Assembly: GCA_021464525.1 (NCBI GenBank)
Contig: JADRCO010001081.1
Coordinates: 1-22,730 of the forward strand
Direction of reading: 5' to 3'
DNA: 22,730 nt
From: Rhizophagus sp. LPA8_4_AMF
Lineage: Eukaryota; Glomeromycota; Glomeromycetes; Glomerales; Glomeraceae
Under the pieces are notes generated by a model, which worked only from the letters and a program-made list of their open reading frames with translations, was not told where the DNA came from and did not search any database. Positions 1 to 9,019 of the stretch are shown here, piece by piece. Numbering within the stretch: the first letter of the stretch is position 1; each line of letters starts with the position of its first letter. The translations under genes were made by a program, and so were the position numbers.

Positions 1-845
1 GCTGACTGATTTATATACATCACATTTCACATGGTTCACATATTTTTGAAAACCGTGATAATAACCAAAGAAAAGTCGCCAAGATATTATTTGAATAGTA
101 ATGATGAAAGTTTTATTAATCAAAATAATAATAATTAGATACTATAAAACTTACACCTTGCCTGCCGCAAAACATCGTCTTTTTCTATGTAATAATAAAA
201 AAACCTCAACAGTTTAAATTTATGAGTAATTCTCACATATTTTTATTTTAGTAAACATTTCATGATTGTTTATTTCTTTGCATCATAATTGTGGCAGATT
301 CATTGAGAAATAAATTTCTTTTATAATATATAATTGTTGTATAGAGCTGTTTATATAAAATGGTTTTTTTTAATTATGAATAAACAGTTTTTGATGACAT
401 TAATATAACTATAACATATATAAACTGAACTGTTTTTCTTAATTTATTTTTTTGTCTTTTGATTGCTAAAATATTAATAATTACTTCATTAATTACATGT
501 TATTTAATTGCTTTATTAATTCCAGTGTCTTTAAAAATGATCTAACTTTAATTTTCAACCAGAATACTATTACAGTACAGTATTATTTCGAATATTCAAA
601 TTTATGCGTTTAAATATGACAAGAAAGATTCGAATCAGAATCATAATTTTCATAAATCTGTTTCAATTAAAATTTATTTTTGTTTACATCAGGAAATTTT
701 TAGGTAGATCGATCCACCAAAAACCACGTAGGTTAGTTTGGAAACACGTGGAATTCTACACATCGAATTGTGTGAACAAATTAAAATTATTTAAATTATA
801 ATGCATTCAACAATTTATTTACACCTTGTACCTGGGTTAACGCTA
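1..845. other. AT-rich intergenic sequence, no gene seen
   Basis: No open frame here reads like protein. The 65-codon frame at 604-801 has low-complexity I/F/K composition with no recognisable motif. No tRNA, long repeat or promoter signature is visible. It lies on the 3' side of the kinase relic that ends at 846. Confidence 0.5.
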
Positions 846-1596
846 CTAATTAGGTTGAGGTAATGACGAATAAAAAGTAATTTCTGATGAAACTGTATTA
901 TCATCAACCACTTTACATAGTTCCATCATCTCTTCAAATAATTTCGGTAAATTAGAAGCATCAGGTCTTACTGATGGATCAGGACTCCAACATTGTTTCA
1001 TAATATTAGCATAAAAGTCTGGTGTTCCTTTAATAATTTCAGGTCTCGTTCCGTCAAGAATTTTAAGTGCAAATTCAACATCATGATACCAATGTGAAAA
1101 TGGAGGTTTCTTTGAAGTTAGTTCATGGTTTACATCTTAAAACTTCAGGAGCAATATAAGGCATAACTTCTTGAATTTTGTCTGAAACTTAAGATAAAAA
1201 TTATAAGTTTTATTAACAATATTTATAATATTTGTTAAATAAAATAACTTTACTAAATTTATTTACCTATTTCAGAGTCAATTGATTGACAAAGTCCAAA
1301 TCACTTATAAAAATTCTATCATCTTCATAATTTTACAATGATATGGAGTAAATTCATTTGATGAAGAGAATTTAAAGCCTTTGTCAGTTCAATAAGAATC
1401 TTCACTCTATCGGACCAAGTTAATTTTGAAAAATTTTACGAATATAATTTCGTAGATCTTCATGTTCCGTACCATGGCATATTCTTTCCTTGAGGTGATT
1501 TTGCATTGTCATTCCATAAAATGGTATTACTTTGGATTACGACACTTATGATGAATTTTAAGCTAAATAAATCACAAGAATTAAATTTCAGGGAAA

Positions 1597-1615
1597 TATA
1601 TATATATATATATAT
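1597..1615. repeat. (TA)n microsatellite in a kinase-relic intron
   Basis: An uninterrupted TA dinucleotide run lies inside the predicted 1563-1646 intron of the kinase relic. It is a simple repeat with no evident function. Confidence 0.9.
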
Positions 1616-1953
1616 TACTTTTTTTATTTATTTTGTTTTTTCTTACCTCGTTTAGGATAATTATGATCATTAATATTATCAGAATCATTGATGACTTTTA
1701 ATTTTAAAACAACTTTAGAAGATATTTGTTTTAAGGCTATTGAAGCCAAAGACATGTTTAAATTCCAAGTAGCAAAATAAACTTTTGAACTTTCCCCATT
1801 TGTTATACAGTATATTTTACATTTTCTAAATTTGAACGTAATAAAATCATCGCAATATTTTGTGTTTAGTTGAGTTTTTTTAATAAATTCATTCAATTTA
1901 AAATTTCCACTCGTCTCATCATCAGTTGATTCGTTTTTAAGTAATTCAAAATC

Positions 1954-2013
1954 TACTCTTAAATAATTTAGTTTTAAATAGTTCGGTTGTAAATAAGTTA
2001 GTTTTAAATAAGT
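1954..2013 (-). repeat. Four tandem 15-bp units in the kinase-relic linker
   Basis: Four consecutive 15-bp units lie at 1954-1968, 1969-1983, 1984-1998 and 1999-2013. On the minus strand they follow ACTTATTTAAAACTA with a few substitutions. One frame reads TYLKL-TYLQP-NYLKL-NYLRV and runs on into the kinase linker. The frame coming from the upstream Met instead reads NLFKT-NLFTT-ELFKT-KLFKS and then stops. The frame change therefore sits at or just before the array, which suggests slippage. Confidence 0.85.
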
Positions 2014-2167
2014 TAGAAAATTTGTTTAACACGCAATCTATTTGCGAAGGAGGAAGGAATTGACTTCTACAAAATTGATTTGGATAATTTACTACTTTTT
2101 GATTACATTGGACACAATTGGTATCTTCTGATACACTCAATTTGTCTATCTTCTGATAAAAATTCAA

Positions 2168-3297
2168 AGAACATCAAATATTTATAGTGGTCAGACAGGA
2201 CCCATGTATTGTACAATTAACTGTTATCAGTCAATTCTCAGACAAACTAAGAAATTCGTGAAAAATTTAAACAAATTTGCAATTTCCGGTGCACCATTAA
2301 ATCTCATTATAATAAATCGTGCCATCATAATATATTGTGAAAGCGAAAAAAATTTTCACTTATAATTTTTTGGGTACGCAACCGGTACGCCTTGATTGTT
2401 TCATAGTGTCAAAATTCCGAAATAAATAGTTACTGATACTGTTATACTAAATCTTAAAATATTAATAAGTCCTAAAGAAGGTTACGTAATTCGCGGTTAA
2501 GAATAAAATATTTTTTTTTATCAATTTCGTGATAAATAATATAAAACTAAGAGTACTATAGTCAATACTTTACAAGAATTGTTTTAAAAGATATATCGAT
2601 ATTTATTTTTAAAAATTTAAGCACGGATTTATCAAAATATTCGTAATAGACAAAATAACAAATCCTAGTCGAGTCTTTTATGAGATACCAAAGAACAATA
2701 TAATCATAATAATAAAAAATTAGAGATGCATTCACTTTTATACGCTGTTTCTAATTTGCCGGTTGTAGCAACCCTTTACAACCTATTGCAACAGTTGCGG
2801 TTGTTTTTATTGACACACTAAAATATTTGTGTTTTCAAAAAAATTATAATCTGTATTATGTCGTAATAATACATAATCGTGAACTTCAACCCACCTTAAT
2901 TAATTAGTATTCTTCTTCTACACCTGAAAAACTAATAAGTATTTTAATAGTTCCTTAAAGTAAGTCTACTAATTCCGGCCGTAATTAAGATTTATTTGTT
3001 TAATATCTGCTAGTCTTTATTTCGGCTGAATTAAATATAAATTGTGTACTATTGGTATGATAGGTAATGTGATTTTAATCACACCAATTACATTAAACTT
3101 ACGACATAATTTCGTATTTCTGAAATGTTGTAATTATTATTAACGGCGATCAATTTTAACAATAACATTGCGAAATGAATTATTTTAAAATTTTAATTTT
3201 AGTAAAAAAATTATTGATTAGTAATTTTTTTTTTATTTTTTTTAAAAAAAAACTATTCTGGTTAGCTTGATCAATTAAATTTTTTTTTTTTTAGCTA
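2168..3297. other. Divergent intergenic region, no gene seen
   Basis: This 1.1-kb AT-rich stretch lies between the kinase relic (leftward) and the secreted peptide gene (rightward). No coding frame of note was found. Small features only: a GTGATTTTAATCAC near-palindrome around 3069-3082, and a GGTTGTAGCAACC small hairpin near 2760-2772. Neither can be assigned a role. Confidence 0.5.
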
Positions 3298-3386
3298 AAA
3301 TTTTGGCCAATCATCGCAAGCTAATCTAAATTTTTTTGGCTAAATCACCGCAGCATATCGGCTAATTTTTTTTGGCCAGTCTAAGT
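3298..3386 (+). repeat. Degenerate short direct repeats upstream of the peptide gene
   Basis: The block TTTTGGCCAATCATCGCA at 3301 recurs as TTTTGGCTAAATCACCGCA near 3336 and partly as TTTTGGCCAGTC near 3371. The copies are separated by poly-T and GCTAA motifs, and a related GCTTGATCAATT lies just upstream. The array ends about 55 bp before the TATA box of the secreted peptide gene, where a clustered regulatory element would sit. It could equally be simple duplication. Confidence 0.5.
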
Positions 3387-3440
3387 CCAAGCATTAGGCC
3401 TCACTTAAGCACTAAGCCTCTATAATATACCGAATTTATG

Positions 3441-3448
3441 TATATAAG
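3441..3448 (+). promoter_or_regulatory. TATA box of the secreted peptide gene
   Basis: TATATAAG lies 75 bp before the ATG at 3523. A start of transcription about 30 bp downstream would leave a 5' leader of roughly 50 nt containing no upstream ATG. Confidence 0.6.
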
Positions 3449-3522
3449 TACGCTTGACTCCACGCCGTTCGAAATTAGAAAAAATTTCTTTCTACGAAAA
3501 AATAATCAACAGAAAAACCAAA

Positions 3523-3758
3523 ATGAAATTCAACTTCTCTTTAATTCTCTTCGCTGCTATTGCTGTTATTGTCATTTCTTTAACACCGCCAGCAACAGCA
3601 ATTAAATGTAAAAAAGATTCAGATTGTCCTTTAGATTTTAAATGTGCTGGTACGTATCCTAAATATATCAGATATAATAGTTTCTTTTATACGTAATCTT
3701 TTATATGTTATTTAATACATTTTATTTTAAAGGTAATGAATGTGTTCATGAAGTTTAA
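3523..3758 (+). CDS. Small secreted four-cysteine peptide (50 residues, two exons)
   Basis: Exon 1 is 3523-3649, exon 2 is 3733-3758, and the intron is 3650-3732 (GTACGT...AAAG, 83 bp, phase 1). The spliced frame is 51 codons including stop. Residues 1-26 form a signal peptide: a basic start, a hydrophobic core FSLILFAAIAVIVISL, and an ATA-type cleavage site. The mature part is about 24 residues with four cysteines at 29, 35, 41 and 46 (C-x5-C-x5-C-x4-C), an acidic KKDSDCP segment before the second, and an E/V-rich tail. Without splicing the frame runs on into an unrelated tail and stops at 3694, so the intron decides the product. The intron falls between the third and fourth cysteines. AATAAA overlaps the stop at 3757. 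The layout resembles knottin-like or plant nodule-specific cysteine-rich (NCR) peptides; it is probably an apoplastic or symbiotic effector, but the target is unknown. Confidence 0.85.
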
Positions 3759-3789
3759 TAAAATAAAATATATTATACAAAAGAATTTA

Positions 3790-4483
3790 TCTAATATGTC
3801 TAGGGACTAACATTTCTCAAAGTAAGATTTGATGTCCGTAAATTCCTTTAATTTTTCTACTTTGTGATTTAATGTACTATATACTCTATTATGTTATTAT
3901 TTAAAGTTATATATCATATTTTCTTGTAACAAAAATTTTTTGGTAGTAATTGATATTTTGGTATCATATATAATAAATTTTCGAATAAAAGCCTGGAATA
4001 TAAGTGAATTTGTGCGCTTCAACAATTATATTTTAAAAACACGTTAAATAATTATTAAAGATAAATGTCAAATACCGCCACATGCAATGATGTTAAATTT
4101 TTTTCTTACCCCTTTTTTTCCTTGAGGATAAGCTTATTGTAAAAAATACATAGGCATTTTCCAAACTAGATATCTGGAAAAATGATGTCAATAATTTAAA
4201 TACGAAAAATGTCAAATAGAAACAATCTCTACAAATAAGATCATAGTAATAAATCAATTTGTAATGTTCACATAAAACCTAAGTTTTTAATTTAAATACT
4301 GTACTTTAGTTATATTAATGATGAATGTATTTTATTGTTAATAATATAGTTAATCATCCCAAATTATTAAGTTTAGTATTTAAACAATTAGAATTTTTTA
4401 ATAATTATAATAAAGAAAACCTACATCATTAACATTATTTTTCTAAGATCACGTCATAAATAATAATTGGAGTCAATTTAAAA
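3790..4483. other. AT-rich intergenic sequence, nothing recognised
   Basis: No frame reads like protein. A further AATAAA-type signal lies near 3970. Otherwise only A/T-rich low-complexity sequence separates the secreted peptide gene from the next secreted-protein relic. Confidence 0.5.
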
Positions 4484-4810
4484 ATGTTAAAAAAATCTAT
4501 AATAATTTTTGTTATTAGTTGCTTCAATGTATGTACAATAACCTATAAGTATAACGGAACAATTGAAGATAAAATTTGCTAATTGGTGGAAATCATAAAG
4601 TTAATTAATAAGTAGGTCCAATATGATAGATTTGAAAATATTGAAATGTTGAATATTTGGAACTGTTTATAAGCAATTTGGAAAGATGGATATATAAAAT
4701 GTTGGGATTCCGATAATAATAAATGGGAAAGAAATAAATATTGGAATAGTAGAGGACATGAAAATAATCCAGTTATATTAAAATGTTTACATAAATCACA
4801 AAGATATTAG
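4484..4810 (+). pseudogene. Secreted-protein-like gene interrupted by three in-frame stops
   Basis: From the ATG at 4484 one frame runs 109 codons to the TAG at 4808-4810. It is broken only by TAA at 4580, TAG at 4613 and TAA at 4670, with no frame change. The start encodes a typical signal peptide (MLKKSIIIFVISCFNVCTIT). The 3' part is protein-like and rich in Trp, Asn and Lys (DGYIKCWDSDNNKWERNKYW), with Cys in KCW and LKCLHK. No GT-AG intron neatly removes the stops. I do not recognise the family. I infer a small secreted protein killed by nonsense changes; two short exons with an unusual intron remain possible. Confidence 0.6.
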
Positions 4811-5641
4811 ATATTACAACTAAATTTTTAATACTAATGACGAAGACTTTTACTAATTTATAAATATATTAGTTAATAAATTAATAATTACGTTTCCTTT
4901 ATAGATTGGATCACGCTTTGTAATTCGTTGTCGTAGTATTAATAAAGATGCGGAATCTATATTTCTTAGAAATTACACATTTAATTACAACTTACATATG
5001 CGATATCTTAAAAAAAATTTTTATACTAGTACAGTAATAATGATTTTACGTTAGTTAATAATATGGTGGAGAATATTTAGTAATATTTAATCATTTCTGA
5101 CGAAAGTATGTAGATAATTTTTTTTTTAGCTTAGAGACTCAGCGAATCTATTACCAGAAATAATTGCGCATAAAATTTTAATGTGACATTAACTAATTTC
5201 TTATGTTAATCAATTTTAAAAGCGAATCAACTAAACTACTGTATAAACTGCTAAAACTTTAAAGAATGGTAATTCAGGTTATAAATGACAAATTCATTTA
5301 AAAATGACATTTCAATAATGCAAGAATCCTTTATACAGCAGTACTTATACGATGCTTTTAACTCCCATTTTTTGGTTTAATAAATATTTCATAAAACATA
5401 TAGTAAATTTAATTGAGTATTTAGCTCAAACTGAGCATGATTGGCTCATCAAATTCACTAGTTCTTTGTTTAAATAAATTTTCTTTATTCATCATCATGT
5501 TTAAGAAAAAAATCCATTAAATAAAAAAAGACATCTGATTTAACATCATAATTGCTACAAATAATCAATAACCATTAATAAAATTTCTGAGTTCTTTAAA
5601 ATTTGCTAAGTTTCTCGACCTTTTTGAAATTAGCTGTAAAA
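4811..5641. other. AT-rich intergenic sequence, nothing recognised
   Basis: There is no convincing frame on either strand. A short LLPEIIAHKIL-like reading near 5146-5180 is too small to call. This stretch may contain the left edge of the helicase-bearing element, but no terminal repeat or target duplication could be placed. Confidence 0.45.
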
Positions 5642-8580
5642 ATGGCTACAGTTGATTTCATAATATACGGGATACCTAGTCACATAGCAAAAGATATGTT
5701 CAAGGTAGAGGTACTGAATATATCTTTTCAACTTGGTTTGCAAAAGTTTGAAACCAAAATACAACAAATATATTATTAACAGCTACAAGTGAAGAAAAAG
5801 TTATAAAGAAAATAGAAGGCAAAAGATAAAGGAAGTTCAGAATGGTTTAAATAGGTACTAGAAACTGTTATGGAAATAAAGGAACTATATGATGCTGAAA
5901 TGACTGGAGAGTAAGCTAAGGGAATTTTAAATGCAATTGATAATATAAGTTTCTTATATGGGTAAAATTTATTTGGGATGATAAAGGTAATATCTAATTA
6001 TTTCAAAATCATTAACAAATATGAGCTCATTCGTGAATCAAAAAAAAGCTGGTAAAAATTCGTTCCAGGAGGTCCCAACTAATGAAACATTGGATCTTAA
6101 ATATTCAAGATTCCAATTTCTTACATCAACTTTTTCTATATCAACTTTTCCAGAATTAACGTCATGCCACCTAAGTAATAATGCTATAACGGTTGATTTT
6201 GAATGTGATTCTTACAAAAATGACAAAGCCAGGCTTCTGAGTAGGAATTGATGAAAAATTTTTGGTAGAATTTCGCCTAAATAATGATCTTTTTGCAAAT
6301 GCAGTTGTTTATGGATTATATTGAATTTGAGAGCCAGACAGCAATCGGTTTATGCCTATTAAAGATGGTAGGTACACTTAACTGTGTGGATCAGCAGGTA
6401 AAAGAGCATTTTTGATGACCACAGCCTCACCAGTACATGTCGGCAACAAATAAATGCATGAGAAAAAAATAATGCACCAACCCGGTGCCCGAGTTCAGGA
6501 CGTAGCAGAATTAGAAAAAACACTATAGCGACCTATTATACTATTTAATATTACTCATGGAACTACTTTTAATAGCGGAATATATTCGATCACGTCTGTA
6601 TAAAGAAATAGATATGGTAATTAGTAATGGCCATGCGTTTCTCAGAAATCATTAATTTCCAAGATGGACAATTATAATGGAAATACGTGGAAAGCTATTA
6701 GTAAAGCTCTTCAAATTATATTGTCCAAAAGAAAAGCATTAAGAGTCAGTACCGAAAGTAATGCTTCATTGATTCAATGATCCTATTACAAGGCATATCT
6801 TCAAAAATATAAACATAGTAGTCTTCACTCATACAAATGCATTACCCAAAGACTTCCAAAATGATCGTAAGATAAAAGCTCAAACCTGACATAGCTTCTT
6901 TAGATGGAATTGTGTGGGAGAATGGACATCTGATTGACCTGAATGCACAAGAGAAAAGAAATTTCCACGAGTTGTTATATGGGATATGTACAGCTCCTAG
7001 GCACATTCTTGAAATGTTTATTAACTATTTTTTAGAGCAGGAATGTCAGGTAATTTGCTATGGAGACGATGCTCAGCCTCCACCATTCTTTGGAGTAATG
7101 CCTTATAAGCATGCCGATTATTATGAAGTTATATCTGATTATTGAGCTAATTATCCAGAGATACGTAAGCTTAAGAAAAAAATGCAACTCCAAAATATCA
7201 GAGTGCAATCAATCTTATTTCGTGAGGCACTTCCGGTTACAAAACTATGGGAGTATATCTGAAGCTGAATGGACGCCATCAGATCACATCCTATCAGTAC
7301 ATCGCCTTTTCCCAGAGAATTATTTCACAAAAATGCTTAGAACTTCATCAAGCAAAATATTCCAATGTTCCAATCCCATTAATTTACAGGCCAAGAGATA
7401 GTCACCTTGTTCTGATCCCTGGCTCATCTGAAAGGCAAGAGCCAGCCCTGTAAAAAAGTCGATCCGTTTTTTATATTCCATTTTTTTTCCATAAAAGGCT
7501 TATATTTCCAGAATTAATAACCTTATATCATGGAGTTTATCGAATTATTTTCACTTCCATGAATGGATCTGTGAAATGCTCATATTTAAGAGTTTTTACA
7601 GAAATAACGGACAAAATTTTTTACAGGGTAGTAAAAAATGATATAATATAATACCCCCCCTGATGAATTCTTGAAAAATACGTTGCAAAAGAAAAAGCTT
7701 TAGATTGGGAGCTTAGATATACTATGACTATTCATACCAGTCAGGGGATGACCTTCAAGGCACCACAGCGTGTTTAGGTCATTGATGAAACCTAACCTGG
7801 AACAATATAATTTAACTTGCAATTGGTCGTGTAGAATATTTGAGCCAAATTGCCCAAGAAAGAGAGGAGGCAAAAAAGAAAAGAAGGCTGCTGGAATACG
7901 AATTAAGACCTTCTATTCAGGAGAAGCTTATTATATATATGTACCAGGACAAGAAAAATGGCCATGGAAATGATTTATCGGTTAACTGATGTTACAGTAA
8001 AAGATATTCAAAAAGACAAATACGTATTATAGATGAAATTCGAATGGGATCAACCAGGAGACATATTTCAATGGACAGTAGATCGAATTCATAATATTTT
8101 GGGACATATCAATGTAATCGGAATCATCGAGTCTAGTTCATGGCGGTGAGCCAGATTGGTGATACGATGCATACATACAAGCTGGGAGGCAAGTCACAGC
8201 ACATACTTAATTATTATATTTTTTTTTCTAATATGATAAATATTCAGCATAGAATAAATAAAATGGTAAGTGATAAAAAGCATACATCCAGCAGTAACAT
8301 GCCTAGCGACTTGGAGGAATCAATAAGATAAAGAAATTAGCCAAGCTAGCGGGATTCAATGAATAATATTCTATATTGCATAGTGTGCTTTCTGGAGAAA
8401 TTAAGCCGTCAGAGAAAACATCGGATAAAGGATTAATCAACTAAAATGAATGATACTGTAATTGACTTAATAAATGAAATGGTTCTTTGCAAGAATCGAA
8501 ATAATAAATACTGAGATTCCCAGTTCATCTGAGTCCGGCTCATCTGATTCTGAAATACTGATGAGAAGAAAGATTTCATG
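5642..8580 (+). pseudogene. SF1 (Pif1/RecD-type) helicase with C-terminal HNH-like domain, element relic
   Basis: The ATG at 5642 opens MATVDFIIYGIPSHIAKDMF. Protein-like pieces continue, in changing frames, for nearly 3 kb. Helicase signatures in order are: motif-I-adjacent VVFTHTNALPKD (about 6817-6852) and QTxHSFFRWN; a frame-broken Walker B (FPRVVIWD, about 6960); motif III CYGDDAQPPPFFG (7059-7097); motif V YTMTIHTSQGMTFKAPQRV (about 7717-7773); and motif VI LAIGRVEYLSQ (about 7815-7850). A Walker A loop is not found. From about 8012, KDIQKDKY...QWTVDRIHNILGH resembles an HNH nuclease with its flanking zinc-binding pieces damaged. Later pieces read GEIKPSEKTSDKGLIN (stop at 8442) and a Ser/Glu-rich SSSESGSSDSE. 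Many stops and frameshifts make it non-functional. The family recurs in AM-fungal genomes and is probably carried by a mobile or virus-like element. Confidence 0.75.
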
Positions 8581-8895
8581 AAGAAATCCTCCATCATGAC
8601 GTGACCAATATTGACCATTTGACCCACCACCATCTTGACAAACAGTTTGACCGGAAAAATAATGAAATTTCAGTTTATTATATTAGGATTTTGATAGGAT
8701 ATAGATTCTTCTTTATTTTTAAAAAAATAAATTTCATTTTGATAATTCTTTAAAAATATTTTAATCTTTATATTCGGTCATTTCAATGACAAATTTGGTC
8801 AAAACTATTGTATATATAGCACCAGAAATAATTCTTTTATTTATTTATTAATAATAAAAAATTTCTACTATTGATATGAAAAACAAGTATAAAAA

Positions 8896-8981
8896 TTTGG
8901 TTGGAAGCTTCCAATCCAAATGGTTTTATTAGAAAATTATGCTTTTAATCTTTCCAAAGGTGCTTCCAATAGTGCTTCCAA
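8896..8981. repeat. Palindrome and two GTGCTTCCAA repeats past the BTB-TLDc stop
   Basis: TTGGAAGCTTCCAA at 8901-8914 is a perfect 14-bp palindrome. It extends with one mismatched pair to 8896-8920. GTGCTTCCAA follows twice, at 8960-8969 and 8972-8981, sharing GCTTCCAA with the palindrome. These lie 40-125 bp beyond the stop of the leftward BTB-TLDc gene, so they may fall in its 3' untranslated region. Function unknown. The rest of 8581-9019 shows no gene. Confidence 0.6.
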
Positions 8982-9019
8982 GAGCACATTACTACTTTAA
9001 AGTATAAAAACATTTACAA

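Larger units (their letters stand above)
846..2167 (-). pseudogene. Protein kinase (tyrosine-kinase-like, AM-fungal expansion family), decayed
   Basis: Reading 5' to 3' on the minus strand, a start near 2167 opens a head with a C-x2-C motif (CVQCNQ) and a later FC, as in the short Cys-rich heads of Rhizophagus kinases. Then come TSGNFKLNEFIKKTQL and the N-lobe (VYFATW, and the beta3 lysine in ALKQIS near 1730). A GT-AG intron fits 1563-1646. The next piece gives VIPFYGMT and LTWSDRVKILIELTKALNSL (helix alphaE). The catalytic loop expected after LLH is missing. Then ISDL, a second intron (1182-1266), the APE-type motif MPYIAPEVL, and the C-lobe with CWSPDPSVRP, ending at the TAG at 846-848. 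Defects: frameshifts near 2013-1955, 1440, 1340 and 1300; loss of the HRD loop; and about 20 codons missing after IAPEVL near 1125-1135. It cannot encode an active kinase. Family assignment is firm; exact breakpoints are approximate. Confidence 0.85.

Noticed and set aside
604-801. 65-codon plus-strand frame
   Set aside because: It has low-complexity composition typical of AT-rich noncoding DNA, with no motif, intron or promoter support.
5130-5200. Possible F-box fragment (LLPEIIAHKIL)
   Set aside because: It is only about 11 suggestive residues with no continuation in any frame.
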